A stretch of DNA of 64,000 bases from Alteromonas sp. KUL49 (GTDB lineage: Bacteria > Pseudomonadota > Gammaproteobacteria > Enterobacterales > Alteromonadaceae), in NCBI RefSeq assembly GCF_006538345.1, contig NZ_BJKL01000001.1:186001-250000 (forward strand), read 5' to 3'. Made by a program: the position numbers and the translations under genes. Below are positions 37,688 through 46,950 of this stretch, piece by piece (within the stretch, counting starts at the first letter, position 1; each line of letters opens with the position of its first letter). Below the pieces are notes generated by a model. It was not told the origin of the DNA. It searched no databases and saw nothing but the letters and a program-made list of their open reading frames with translations.

Positions 37688-38071
37688 ATGAAAACAAAAA
37701 GTACGCTAATTGCGGCGCTAGCAATTCTTGGTTTGTCTGGATGTGCAAGCCACTCAAAAGATATTCAAGCTACATATGTATCCCCAACAGAATATGCCGG
37801 ATTTACATGTGAGCAAATGCAGGGAGAGATGAGAGAGATCTCAAGACGCGTTGGAATTCTTACTGGTCAAATTGACGAGGAAGCTGATGCAGATACATGG
37901 CAAATGGGTGTTGGTTTAGTCTTGTTCTGGCCTGCCTTACTATTCTTAGAAGGTGGTGATGGTGCTCAGGCTTCAGAGTATGCCCTGTTGAAAGGTAAGT
38001 ATGAAGCAGTAGAGACTCAGTATAAGCGTAGTAATTGTGAAGCGTCTCAAGGTGCAGATTCAGCGTCTTAA
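37688..38071 (+). CDS. Small lipoprotein of unknown function
   Basis: 127 residues from ATG 37688, preceded by GGAAGGA. The signal ends in a lipobox (LAILGLSGCASHS). The mature part has an ECxxM-like segment (YAGFTCEQMQGEMREISRRVGILTGQID), a short hydrophobic stretch (MGVGLVLFWPALLFL) and a late cysteine (KRSNCEA), so a disulfide is possible. It resembles a class of envelope lipoproteins with a central hairpin; function unknown. A terminator follows directly. Confidence 0.7.
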   Translation: MKTKSTLIAALAILGLSGCASHSKDIQATYVSPTEYAGFTCEQMQGEMREISRRVGILTGQIDEEADADTWQMGVGLVLFWPALLFLEGGDGAQASEYALLKGKYEAVETQYKRSNCEASQGADSAS

Positions 38072-38095
38072 TGGTTCTGAATATTCCTAAAAATA

Positions 38096-38137
38096 AAAAT
38101 GCCCAAACATGTTGATGAGGCACGTTTGGGCATTTTG
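38096..38137. terminator. Intrinsic terminator
   Basis: AAAATGCCCAAAC pairs with GTTTGGGCATTTT, 13 bp perfect, loop about 11 bases, located 25 bases after the small lipoprotein stop. Flanking A/T runs are short, so it could work both ways. Confidence 0.75.
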
Positions 38138-38289
38138 CGTTATTTGGTAATGGTTCACATAACTAATGTGATTTATAGGTAAAAATGAAAAACATAAATA
38201 ACCATACTTTTCATTTTAAACCTTAGCTCCGATTTAGAAATCTGTAAAGTTGATTTGATCGGAGACTCGATGGAGTCCTAATTTATACG

Positions 38290-39165
38290 CTACGTATCAG
38301 AGTCTTTTGATATTAGCTGCTTCAACCACTTAATCCCTCGCACAAAAGTCTCTGGTACCGCTGTGCTGTGATCAGAATCTTTAACCACTTCCAGACCAGA
38401 AACTGACAACCCATTACCTTCCCTGCTTTTAAGTAGCGCGGTAAATTGCTGGGTAAGGTCCATGCGTGATTCTTCCAGTTCGCCAATGGAAACGAACACA
38501 TTAGCCTGAACGTCACCAGTTTGCTCCGCTGTAGGGGCTTCAAGTTTCTTTAAAGAATCAAAGCTCATAAGATCGAGCGATGGGCTGCCGAGAATATAAT
38601 GCTTAAAGGTATCGGGGTGCGAGAGTAAAATATACGCGCCGAACTCTGCGCCCATCGAGTACCCTAAGTAGGCATTTTCATCGATGTTAGTGCGGTAGTT
38701 ATCTTCAACGTAGCCCATGACTTGATGACGAATAAAGGCTAGGTGCATGTCTGCTTGACCAAATTGATACTTAGTTTGGATGTCTTCTTTTTCATGAGCC
38801 ACAAATGAGTAGTCTCTAAAACGGCTGGCGAAGGCTCGGCGATGTCCGTAATCAATAGTTGCAGGCATGTTCTTTTGCCATGAAATTCCCACCAAAATGA
38901 CTTCGGGCATTAAAAACTCAGTGGCACCAGACAGTAGGTCCATGTGCCAATAGGCGTCGGTGGTATAAACAACCGGGTAGCTTTTGTCCGTATCAGCATC
39001 GTAACTCTCTGGAAGTTTGATATAGAGCTCGTACAGTCCGCCAGTGACTGAGTTGGTGATGGGAGCCACATGGGTTCTGGGCATTGGGTAGGCTTGAGTG
39101 GCCGCTAAAGCAGTATGACAGAGCAGGAGCTTAGCCATAGTAAGTAACAGTAGGTGTTTGATCAT
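38290..39165 (-). CDS. Secreted alpha/beta-hydrolase esterase
   Basis: 291 residues with a signal peptide (LLLLTMAKLLLCHTALA). Resembles the esterase D/BesA group (putative esterase family): LYIKLPESYDADTDKSYPVVYTTDAYWH, EVILVGISWQ, nucleophile elbow GYSMGAEFGAYI, an acid in SIGELEESR, and the catalytic histidine in DSDHSTAVPETF. These enzymes hydrolyse small acyl or siderophore-type esters; the substrate is not identifiable. It lies downstream of the CadC-like regulator on the same strand with a 120-base gap. Confidence 0.82.
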   Translation of the reverse strand: MIKHLLLLTMAKLLLCHTALAATQAYPMPRTHVAPITNSVTGGLYELYIKLPESYDADTDKSYPVVYTTDAYWHMDLLSGATEFLMPEVILVGISWQKNMPATIDYGHRRAFASRFRDYSFVAHEKEDIQTKYQFGQADMHLAFIRHQVMGYVEDNYRTNIDENAYLGYSMGAEFGAYILLSHPDTFKHYILGSPSLDLMSFDSLKKLEAPTAEQTGDVQANVFVSIGELEESRMDLTQQFTALLKSREGNGLSVSGLEVVKDSDHSTAVPETFVRGIKWLKQLISKDSDT

Positions 39166-39285
39166 CGTGCACTCTTAACTTGGTGTAATTGAAGTGCCTA
39201 CTATAGTGAGCTGCGAGTTTATCGCTTGATTTCCACCTGACTTCTTTCTGATTTTGTAGTTATTGTGAACGGTTACTGTGCATTT

Positions 39286-41388
39286 TTACCTTTGTTGTTC
39301 GAGTGTCAGTTCTACTACGTCTTTTCTGGCCGCTATTCGATAAGTGAGCAGTATGTGCGAATCATTCACGTCGGTAATGTAGTCGACTTCGTCTGGTAGC
39401 TGTGCCAACACCTTAAACTCTAGCGCGTCGATATTATATGACCACAATTGAAAGCTATCATTGATACTGTAAATCACATTGCCTTTAATAACTGCTCGCT
39501 TGTCGCTACCTTGCCCTTCGAGTGCTGGGATCACTGCTGCTTCTAGTGCACCTATTTGCCAAAATACGCCCTGGCTATCCATAAATATCACCTGGTTGTT
39601 GTATTTCCCTGCCCACTTTACCGGCTTATCTGTGAGAACTTCTGCACCGCCGTTCACTAGGTCAACTTCGGCTAGTTTTAGTGCGCCGTTTATCCGAACA
39701 TTCACGAGTACAGTGTTCGTGCTTTCGTTCCAGTGATATAAGTCTCTTACGGCATGTTGTGAGGCCCAAGGTTGCATATCGCCATTAAGTTGTAGCGTGA
39801 AGAGTTGTGACGATCCGTTCACCAGTAAACTTTCACCACTTTGCGACCACAACAGGTTTCTCACATACGTGTTAACCGGGAACTGACTAAGTGGCCGGGA
39901 ATTAGAGTCACTGTCACTGAGATCCGAAAGCCACACTTGAGAGGTGCCGTCTCCTTCAGACGAGTATGCAACGGCATTGCCACTGGGTTGGAACTTCCCT
40001 CGGTTTTCCTCAAGCATTGAACGTACAATGACATTGCTGTTTAGCTGCTCAAATTGATTGGGTAGGTCAGCAAAAGGAATAGACACAATATCGCTGTCAT
40101 AATGCCCTTTAATGGCTATCATTTTTTGCCCATCGGGATGAAACTCTGGAGTGCCAATAGCATCGGTAAGGGGCAGACTGACTTTAGACACTTCTCCCTC
40201 AAAGTTTAGTGTAAATAACTGCTTGCCCGTACTAAAGATAAGCTGATCTTCGATAGGCGAAAAGTTCGGGGAAATAAAGGTGAACTTGGGAATATCTGCA
40301 GGAAATTCGATAACATGACTCGAGAGCAGTTCACCATCAGAGGACACCTTTTCAATGTATAGTTTGTTGTCGGAGTGTACTGATGTGACTGCTATCTCCC
40401 GGTTTGAGCTAGACACGTCGTACGACACCACACTGCCATTAATCACCTCGTGCAGACTATTCGTGGAATCATTTTCAATATTGTAGCGAATCAATTGCCA
40501 GCGTTGGTTTGCTTTACGCATGAGGGCAACAGTGCTCGAATCTAACCAAATAGGGGTGCGTATTTCAGTATTGGTACATTCCACCACCGTCGTGGGTGAT
40601 TGGGGGGAATTTAGGGCTGCTGCAAAGTCGAGACGCTGTAAGCTGAAACAGTTCTTTTGCTGAGCGGGTGGTGTGCAGTTATTCTGTTCGATAAATGTGA
40701 GGATGTTTCCGTCAGGCGAAAATGATAAGTTTCCGTAATTGCCTAACTCCTGGGTTAACTGAAACTCTTCCTGAGTTTGAATATGCTTTGCCCACAAATT
40801 ACTGGTACACAGCACCTCGGGAAAACGCTGAAATACGATGTACTGTCCGTCTGGCGAATAGGTGCTGGCGAGTTCTCTGTTGTCGGTAGAGGTCAACAGG
40901 CGAATGTCGCTTATCACTATATCGTCCGAGGACCGTGGTGTATTTAGTACAGTAATAAGCCCTGCGAAAATAGCGATAAACAAGCAGGCGGTAACAAACC
41001 ACTTATTCTTCGGTCTTTCCGCCCTAGCGTCATGCGTAGATTTAACTTCATCTTCTTTCGAAGCGGTTGCCTGTTCCCAGCGAATATCCGTCTCTAAGCT
41101 ATAGCCCTTTTTAGCATGAGTCTTAATAAAGTCTTGCGATTTACCATCGTCACCAAAGGCTTTACGCAGCTGTGCAATACAGCGCTGTAATGAATTAGGA
41201 GAAACAATCGTGTCTTTCCAAACATTATCCATGAGCTCTTCTTGGCTAACTACTTGGCCTTGTCGCTGGGCAAGGTAAGTGAGCACCGCCAAAGCTTTGG
41301 GTGGAATTGTCTGTGCAGTTTTATTGTGGGTAATTTGATTGCGCGACACGTCTACAAAAAAGCCGCCAATCCAATATTGTTCTGCCAT
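39286..41388 (-). CDS. CadC-like membrane regulator with WD40-like sensor domain
   Basis: 700 residues. The N-terminal OmpR-type winged helix covers residues 1-105 (PPKALAVLTYLAQRQGQVVSQEELMDNVW, SLQRCIAQLRKAFGDD, IKTHAKKGYSL). One TM helix lies near 130-150 (WFVTACLFIAIFAGLITVL). A periplasmic domain of some 540 residues contains TolB/PD40-like repeats (TYSPDGQYIVFQRF, SFSPDGNILTFIE, PEFHPDGQKMIAI, FQPSGNAVAYSSEGD). This is a one-component ToxR/CadC-type regulator binding DNA while anchored. It is divergent from the serine hydrolase and upstream of the esterase, which are likely targets. Confidence 0.85.
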   Translation of the reverse strand: MAEQYWIGGFFVDVSRNQITHNKTAQTIPPKALAVLTYLAQRQGQVVSQEELMDNVWKDTIVSPNSLQRCIAQLRKAFGDDGKSQDFIKTHAKKGYSLETDIRWEQATASKEDEVKSTHDARAERPKNKWFVTACLFIAIFAGLITVLNTPRSSDDIVISDIRLLTSTDNRELASTYSPDGQYIVFQRFPEVLCTSNLWAKHIQTQEEFQLTQELGNYGNLSFSPDGNILTFIEQNNCTPPAQQKNCFSLQRLDFAAALNSPQSPTTVVECTNTEIRTPIWLDSSTVALMRKANQRWQLIRYNIENDSTNSLHEVINGSVVSYDVSSSNREIAVTSVHSDNKLYIEKVSSDGELLSSHVIEFPADIPKFTFISPNFSPIEDQLIFSTGKQLFTLNFEGEVSKVSLPLTDAIGTPEFHPDGQKMIAIKGHYDSDIVSIPFADLPNQFEQLNSNVIVRSMLEENRGKFQPSGNAVAYSSEGDGTSQVWLSDLSDSDSNSRPLSQFPVNTYVRNLLWSQSGESLLVNGSSQLFTLQLNGDMQPWASQHAVRDLYHWNESTNTVLVNVRINGALKLAEVDLVNGGAEVLTDKPVKWAGKYNNQVIFMDSQGVFWQIGALEAAVIPALEGQGSDKRAVIKGNVIYSINDSFQLWSYNIDALEFKVLAQLPDEVDYITDVNDSHILLTYRIAARKDVVELTLEQQR

Positions 41389-41624
41389 AAAACCTCAAGC
41401 TTATGTTAACCGTGCACTTATATTCTAATGGAGTAACTTCTGCGATAGCTAAGGTATCACTATAACTCCCTGATAAGTATTTAAGTGCACGTGATCACTC
41501 AAAAATCAGCAAAAAATCAGGCTGTTTTCATGTGTTTTATGCCAGTAAGCGTATGTTGAAAACACAAATTCGATGAATAGCGCCAATATCAGGATTGGCT
41601 TTCAATGAAGATAAGGAATGATTT

Positions 41625-42869
41625 ATGAGGGTAAAACTACATTCTCGACGCGCCGGGTTGCTTGGTTTGTGTGTTGCTGTTGTTACTAGTTTGAATAGCA
41701 CCATAGCATTGGCAGAAACTCGCGCTACAGCACCAACAGCCAGTGCTGAAGAAGCGCCGATCAAACACTGGCGCATGCCAGAAATTGAACGCAGATTTAT
41801 GGATATCTCCGAACTAGAAACGCCTTATATTAGTAGGTCGCCCGAAAATCGAGGTGACGGTATTCCAGTGGGTAGCTTAACCGGTAAAGATGGCAAAGCC
41901 ATTGCCGCCCTTGCACTAGAGCTATCTACTGGTGAGCGAGGCGCTTATGACTCGTTGCTCATTGCCAAAAACAACACACTGTTGTTTGAGTCTTACTTTA
42001 AACGCGGGCGAGTGGATTTATCCCATCCCCAATCATCAGCGACAAAAAGTTATACCTCGCTTGCTCTGGGCCGCGCTATTCAGCTGGGTTACTTAACCAT
42101 GGCCGATTTAGATAAACCGGTGATTAGCTTTTTAGACAATATTGATCGAGCTAACTTAGTCAGTGGTGCTGAAAAGGTCACACTTTTCAATGCGCTTACC
42201 ATGACAACGGGTATAGAGATTGAAGAGGAAGTGTGGGATACCCTTCGCGAAGATACTCAGCGGGTAAACGGGCAAGGTGAGATCCAAGCCATATTAGAGG
42301 AAAGTGCGCCAATCACTGATGAATCACAAGTATTCAACTACGGCACGGGGCCACAATTTGTCATGCAAGTTATCGATGCTGTAGTGCCGGGCGGTGCAAG
42401 AGCGTTTGTTACCAAGGAAGTATTTGGCAAGTTGGGCATTACAAACTATGGCTGGCGTACAGCACCCAGTGGCCTGCCTGTTTCAGGCTCCGGGGTAAGT
42501 GTAACGTCACGGGATATGTTGAAAATGGGTATGTTGGTTATCAATGACGGTGTTTGGCAAGGTGAGCAGCTAATTTCTAAGGCTTATCTAGACAAAGCGA
42601 CTAGCCGACAAATCTTCACTGGTGACGATGACATTTACGGAGGCGGTGACCTTGTCTCCAAGCAAGGCTATGGGTTCTTCTGGTGGGGAACGGAGCTTCG
42701 CTATGGTGACAAGCAGTACTATACTTTTTCGGCACAAGGCGGCGGTGGCATGTATATCATGGTAATTAAAGATTTGGATTTGATTGTGGTGGTGACCGCC
42801 CATGAGCGCAACGACATTACCCAACAAATTACAGCAGAGCGTATAGTGCCAGTATTTGCTTCTCATTGA
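41625..42869 (+). CDS. Secreted serine hydrolase of the beta-lactamase/PBP fold
   Basis: 414 residues with signal peptide (LLGLCVAVVTSLNSTIALA). Class C beta-lactamase-like: catalytic SxxK is SATK in HPQSSATKSYTSLALGRAI, the second motif is a YxT-like YGTGPQF, and the third region lies in a Gly-rich SAQGGGGMYIMV strand. Family members include esterases, D-aminopeptidases and 6-aminohexanoate-dimer hydrolase; this one is unlikely to be an antibiotic resistance enzyme on sequence alone. Divergent from the CadC-like gene across a 236-base region. Confidence 0.82.
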   Translation: MRVKLHSRRAGLLGLCVAVVTSLNSTIALAETRATAPTASAEEAPIKHWRMPEIERRFMDISELETPYISRSPENRGDGIPVGSLTGKDGKAIAALALELSTGERGAYDSLLIAKNNTLLFESYFKRGRVDLSHPQSSATKSYTSLALGRAIQLGYLTMADLDKPVISFLDNIDRANLVSGAEKVTLFNALTMTTGIEIEEEVWDTLREDTQRVNGQGEIQAILEESAPITDESQVFNYGTGPQFVMQVIDAVVPGGARAFVTKEVFGKLGITNYGWRTAPSGLPVSGSGVSVTSRDMLKMGMLVINDGVWQGEQLISKAYLDKATSRQIFTGDDDIYGGGDLVSKQGYGFFWWGTELRYGDKQYYTFSAQGGGGMYIMVIKDLDLIVVVTAHERNDITQQITAERIVPVFASH

Positions 42870-42889
42870 TAAAACGTACACTAGCACTG

Positions 42890-43243
42890 GCTGAGGATTA
42901 TTGAAGATATTCAATAATCCTCAGCGCCTAAATATTGTCGCCCACTCAACTTAGTCACCTCTGGATCTCATATCCACTTCTATAATTTCTCTACATCAAT
43001 CAAACAGAGGCGCTGAGCTTCTATCAGTACACAATAGCCTCCGTTTAATGATGAATTTTATTTGATCAGTACATTTTGTTTACTTTTTAATCACAAAAAG
43101 CAGCTTTAAGGCTGTTTTTGTTTTGTTTTTGTAAAAATATGATTGATTATGAGTGATAATGGTTGACTGTGGAGGCTTTGGCGGTAATATATACACCCAT
43201 ATTATTTACATGGCTTGTTTCACGAGAAGTGGGAGTTTTTTAA
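42890..43243 (+). promoter_or_regulatory. Terminators, promoter and operator before the rhamnose genes
   Basis: This 374-base gap contains a perfect inverted repeat (CTGAGGATTATTGAA and its complement) at about 42890-42926; a terminator-like CAGC/GCTG stem followed by T-runs near 43095-43125; a promoter TTGACT (43163-43168) with TAATAT (43185-43190) at 16-base spacing; and the imperfect palindrome CATATTATTTACATG at 43198-43212. This last motif recurs before two other genes of the locus, at a position suiting a repressor. Confidence 0.55.
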
Positions 43244-45436
43244 ATGCCAAGCAACAATAAAGAATATCTACACGTAGACTACAGTTGGGATGACGCTAAA
43301 GCTGAAGGATTGTCTCCTGTAGATGCTCTAGTTTATCGCTCGAATATTCTGGGTGATGACCAGCGTATTACAAATACCGGTGGTGGTAATACGTCAGCAA
43401 AAGCAATGGAAATAGACCCTCTGACGGGTGAAGAAGTCGAAGTGTTGTGGGTGAAAGGCTCAGGTGGTGACCTGAGAACCTCTAAAGCGGCAAACTTCTC
43501 ATCGCTTTACATGGACAAGCTTATTGCACTTCAAGACATTTATAACAATGCCGATGAAGTGGGCGTGAAAACGCAAATCGAAGACGATATGGTAGCAATG
43601 TACCGCCACGCTACGTTTAACCTAAATCCTCGAGCTACATCAATTGATACACCGCTGCATGCCTTTATACCCTACAAGCATGTTGACCACATGCACCCTA
43701 ACTCTGTAATTGCAGTAGCAGCAAGTAAGAACTCTAAAGCGCTAACAACAAAAATATGGGGTGACGACCTTGTATGGACTGAGTGGCAACGTCCAGGTTT
43801 CGACCTTGGCCTTCAGCTTCAGTCTATTTGTCGTGATTACCCTGACGCTAAAGGGGCTCTTCTTGCTGGGCACGGTGTTATCAACTGGGACAACGATAAC
43901 AAAGCTTGCTACGAGCTAAGTCTAGATATCATCGAAAAAGCTGCAAAGTTCATTGAAGAACACGACAAAGGCGAAATGACCTTTGGTGGTCAAAAGTATG
44001 CGAAGCTCGATGAAGAAGGCCGCCAAGCAGTGCTTGTTGAGGTACTCCCTTTCCTTCGCGGATTGGTTTCTGGTGAGAAAAAGCTTATCGGTACTGTTCA
44101 AGACGACGACACCATTTTGCGTTTTGTAAACAGTGTTGATGCACCTCGCTTAGCCGATTTAGGAACATCGTGCCCAGACCACTTCTTACGCACGAAGATC
44201 AAGCCTTTGTATGTTGATTGGAATCCAGAGACAGACTCTGTAGAGACTTTGAAAACACTACTTGAAGAAGGCGTAAGCAAGTACAAAAAAGATTACAGTG
44301 CTTACTATGAGCAGTGTAAACATGACAATTCTCCAGCACAGCGTGCTTCATCACCTTCAATCTGCTTAATACCTGGTGTTGGTATGGTTGCCTGGGGTAA
44401 GAACAAGAGTGAATCACGTGTTACTGCTGAGTTCTACAACTGTGCGGTTGAAGTTATGCGCGGTGCAGAGGCAATTGACGAGTACATCGCATTGCCACAG
44501 CAAGAAGCTTTCGATATTGAATATTGGTTACTCGAAGAAGCCAAGCTTCAGCGTATGCCAAAAGAAGCACCACTCGCACGCGATGTTGTTGTAGTTATCG
44601 GTGCTGGTGACGGTATTGGTAAAGAGACAGCGTTCCGCGTCGCTAAAGAAGGTGCACATGTAGTATGTGCAGACTTGCGCTTAAACGCTGCACAAGTTAC
44701 TTCCGACGAGCTTACCGCAATTTACGGTCAAGGTATCGGTGTTGCGGGTACAGGTATTTCAGGCTGTGGTCCATCAATTGCGCTAGACGTTGATATTACA
44801 AATCGTGAAAGCGTAAAAGCGATGTTCGACAAGGTACTACTGGCTTACGGTGGTATCGATAAAGTTATCGTTACCGCGGGAGTATTCTTGGCGCCTGGAC
44901 AAGCAGGTATGAGCGACGATCAAATGTTCGACGTGAGCTTTGCTGTAAACGTTAAAGGTGGCTATATTGTTGGCACTGAAGCTAACAAGATTTGGAAGGC
45001 TCAAAACCTTCCAGGCGCGCTTGTATTGACCACAAGTGTTAATGCTGCTGTCGCTAAGAAAGGCTCATTGGCATACGACACCAGTAAGTCAGCAGCAAAC
45101 CACTTAGTGCGTGAGTTAGCGGTAGAGCTTTCACCTCTAGTTAATGTCAACGGACTGGCACCTGCTACTGTAGTTAAGGGCAGCACCATGTTCCCTCGTG
45201 ACCGTGTTATCGCCTCATTAACCAAATACAATGTAGAGTTTGCAGAGTCTGATAGCGATGACGAATTACGCGACAAGCTAGCTCTGTTCTATGCACAGCG
45301 CACGCTAACCAAGCAGCCTATTACGCCGGCAGACCAAGCCGAGGCGGCTTATTTAATGGTGTCTGGCCAGTTGAGCAAAACTACCGGTCAAATCATCAGT
45401 GTTGATGGCGGATTACATGAAGCGTTCTTGCGCTAA
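43244..45436 (+). CDS. rhaE: Bifunctional rhamnulose-1-phosphate aldolase/lactaldehyde dehydrogenase
   Basis: 730 residues. N-terminal class II aldolase domain (to about 430): NTGGGNTSAKAM, HATFNLNPRATSIDTPLHAF, and metal histidines in HVDHMHPNSV (H149/H151) and LLAGHGVINW. It splits L-rhamnulose-1-phosphate to DHAP and L-lactaldehyde. C-terminal short-chain dehydrogenase (from about 447): VVVIGAGDGIGKE nucleotide loop, NVKGGY, YDTSK (Y611, K615) and a final SVDGGLHEAF, oxidising lactaldehyde to L-lactate. This fusion is known from the RhaE-type rhamnose pathway. It is first of the rhamnose unit, followed by the isomerase after 24 bases, with promoter and operator signals upstream. Confidence 0.92.
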   Translation: MPSNNKEYLHVDYSWDDAKAEGLSPVDALVYRSNILGDDQRITNTGGGNTSAKAMEIDPLTGEEVEVLWVKGSGGDLRTSKAANFSSLYMDKLIALQDIYNNADEVGVKTQIEDDMVAMYRHATFNLNPRATSIDTPLHAFIPYKHVDHMHPNSVIAVAASKNSKALTTKIWGDDLVWTEWQRPGFDLGLQLQSICRDYPDAKGALLAGHGVINWDNDNKACYELSLDIIEKAAKFIEEHDKGEMTFGGQKYAKLDEEGRQAVLVEVLPFLRGLVSGEKKLIGTVQDDDTILRFVNSVDAPRLADLGTSCPDHFLRTKIKPLYVDWNPETDSVETLKTLLEEGVSKYKKDYSAYYEQCKHDNSPAQRASSPSICLIPGVGMVAWGKNKSESRVTAEFYNCAVEVMRGAEAIDEYIALPQQEAFDIEYWLLEEAKLQRMPKEAPLARDVVVVIGAGDGIGKETAFRVAKEGAHVVCADLRLNAAQVTSDELTAIYGQGIGVAGTGISGCGPSIALDVDITNRESVKAMFDKVLLAYGGIDKVIVTAGVFLAPGQAGMSDDQMFDVSFAVNVKGGYIVGTEANKIWKAQNLPGALVLTTSVNAAVAKKGSLAYDTSKSAANHLVRELAVELSPLVNVNGLAPATVVKGSTMFPRDRVIASLTKYNVEFAESDSDDELRDKLALFYAQRTLTKQPITPADQAEAAYLMVSGQLSKTTGQIISVDGGLHEAFLR

Positions 45437-45460
45437 TCCAAGCAGTTTAGGAATACAATA

Positions 45461-46753
45461 ATGACTCAACGTATTGATAAAGGCCTTATTGCCGAAGAAA
45501 ACGCAAAGCTAGAAGGCTACTTGAACGAAGATTATGATGCATTAGCCTCAAAGCTAGCGCGCCAAAACATCAACATTGATGAAATTACTGCAAAAGCAGA
45601 AGCCTTTCAAATTGCCGTTCCTTCTTGGGGAACAGGCACGGGTGGGACGCGTTTCGCTCGGTTCCCTGGTATTGGCGAACCTCGTAACATTTGGGAAAAG
45701 CTTGAAGATAGCGCGGTCATCAACGACTTATCTCAGTGTACTGAACGCGTATCTCCGCATTTTCCTTGGGACAAGGTAGACGACTTTTCTGAACTCAAGC
45801 AGTTTTCAGATAACCTGTCTTTAAAATGGGATTCTATTAACTCAAATACGTTCCAAGACCAAGCGGGTCAAGAACATAGCTTCAAGTACGGCAGCCTAAG
45901 CAACACTAGTGCTGAGTCACGAGAACTAGCGATTCAACACAACTTAGACTGTATTGAATGGGGTAAAACTCTTGGTTCAAAAACTCTTACAGTTTGGGTA
46001 GGTGATGGTTCAAACCACCCAGGTCAGCAGCACTTTCAACATGCATTTGAGCGTTACCTCGACAGCATGAAAACAATCTATGCTGGTCTTCCTGCTGATT
46101 GGGAATTGCACATTGAACACAAAATGTTCGAGCCAGCTTTTTACTCCACCATCATTCAAGATTGGGGTAGTAACATTCTGGCTGCGATGGAACTTGGTCC
46201 ACAGGCGAAGTCATTGGTTGATTTAGGTCACCACGCGCCTAACGTAAACATTGAGATGATTGTTTCGCGTTTGATTCAATTCAAGAAATTGGGTGGTTTC
46301 CACTTCAACGATTCAAAATACGGTGATGACGATTTAGACAGTGGTAGTCTTCATCCGTACCAGCAGTTCCTTATCTTCAACGAGCTGGTTGATGCAGAAT
46401 ATCGCAATCAAGAGGGTTTTGGCCCTAACTATATGTTAGACCAATCACACAACGTGACTGATCCTATTGAGAGCCTGATGAACTCGGCAGCAAGTGTACA
46501 GCGTTCCTACGTAGCAGCACTTCTAGTTGACCGTGTAAAACTTAGCGAATATCAGTATGAGAATGACGCATTAATGGCTAGCAATACGCTAAAACAAGCC
46601 TTCAATACTGATGTTTCACCTATTCTTGCGAAAGCTCGCATGAATAAAGGCGGCGCAATTGATCCTATCGCCGTCTACCGAGCGTCGGGTTACCGCGCTC
46701 AGGCTGGAGAAGAGCGCCCTAATAGTGGTGGCAACGGCTCTGGCATTGTGTAA
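45461..46753 (+). CDS. rhaI: L-rhamnose isomerase (RhaI type)
   Basis: 430-residue TIM-barrel sugar isomerase converting L-rhamnose to L-rhamnulose. Belongs to the RhaI type typical of operons with the bifunctional aldolase. Metal and substrate residues appear in PSWGTGTGGTRFARFPG, LHIEHKMFEPAFYSTIIQDWG (Glu/Lys pair), LVDLGHHAPNVNIE and GGFHFNDSKYGDDDLDSGS. The end MNKGGAIDPIAVYRASGYRAQ is characteristic. Follows rhaE by 24 bases and is closed by a strong terminator. Confidence 0.92.
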   Translation: MTQRIDKGLIAEENAKLEGYLNEDYDALASKLARQNINIDEITAKAEAFQIAVPSWGTGTGGTRFARFPGIGEPRNIWEKLEDSAVINDLSQCTERVSPHFPWDKVDDFSELKQFSDNLSLKWDSINSNTFQDQAGQEHSFKYGSLSNTSAESRELAIQHNLDCIEWGKTLGSKTLTVWVGDGSNHPGQQHFQHAFERYLDSMKTIYAGLPADWELHIEHKMFEPAFYSTIIQDWGSNILAAMELGPQAKSLVDLGHHAPNVNIEMIVSRLIQFKKLGGFHFNDSKYGDDDLDSGSLHPYQQFLIFNELVDAEYRNQEGFGPNYMLDQSHNVTDPIESLMNSAASVQRSYVAALLVDRVKLSEYQYENDALMASNTLKQAFNTDVSPILAKARMNKGGAIDPIAVYRASGYRAQAGEERPNSGGNGSGIV

Positions 46754-46775
46754 ATGAAATTGTGTTGAGTAGGTA

Positions 46776-46811
46776 AAGAATCACAAAGGTGGCTGCTTTT
46801 GTGATTCTTTT
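46776..46811 (+). terminator. Intrinsic terminator after the rhamnose isomerase gene
   Basis: AAAGAATCACAAA pairs with TTTGTGATTCTTT, 13 bp perfect, loop of 10 bases, then TTTATTT. It separates rhaE-rhaI from the permease gene. Confidence 0.88.
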
Positions 46812-46950
46812 TTATTTGTGAAGGGAGAAAATACTTCCTTCTTTGCTAAGCGTAATGCGCTGAAGATAAAACCAAAAATTCAGAATAAAACAATAATAAG
46901 TTCGTCTATCGCGCAGAGTTGCCATGTGCGAGGCGAGTGTGGAGGACATC

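Noticed and set aside
41625..42869. Beta-lactamase resistance gene
   Set aside because: The SxxK fold is shared by many esterases and peptidases and nothing indicates antibiotic hydrolysis.
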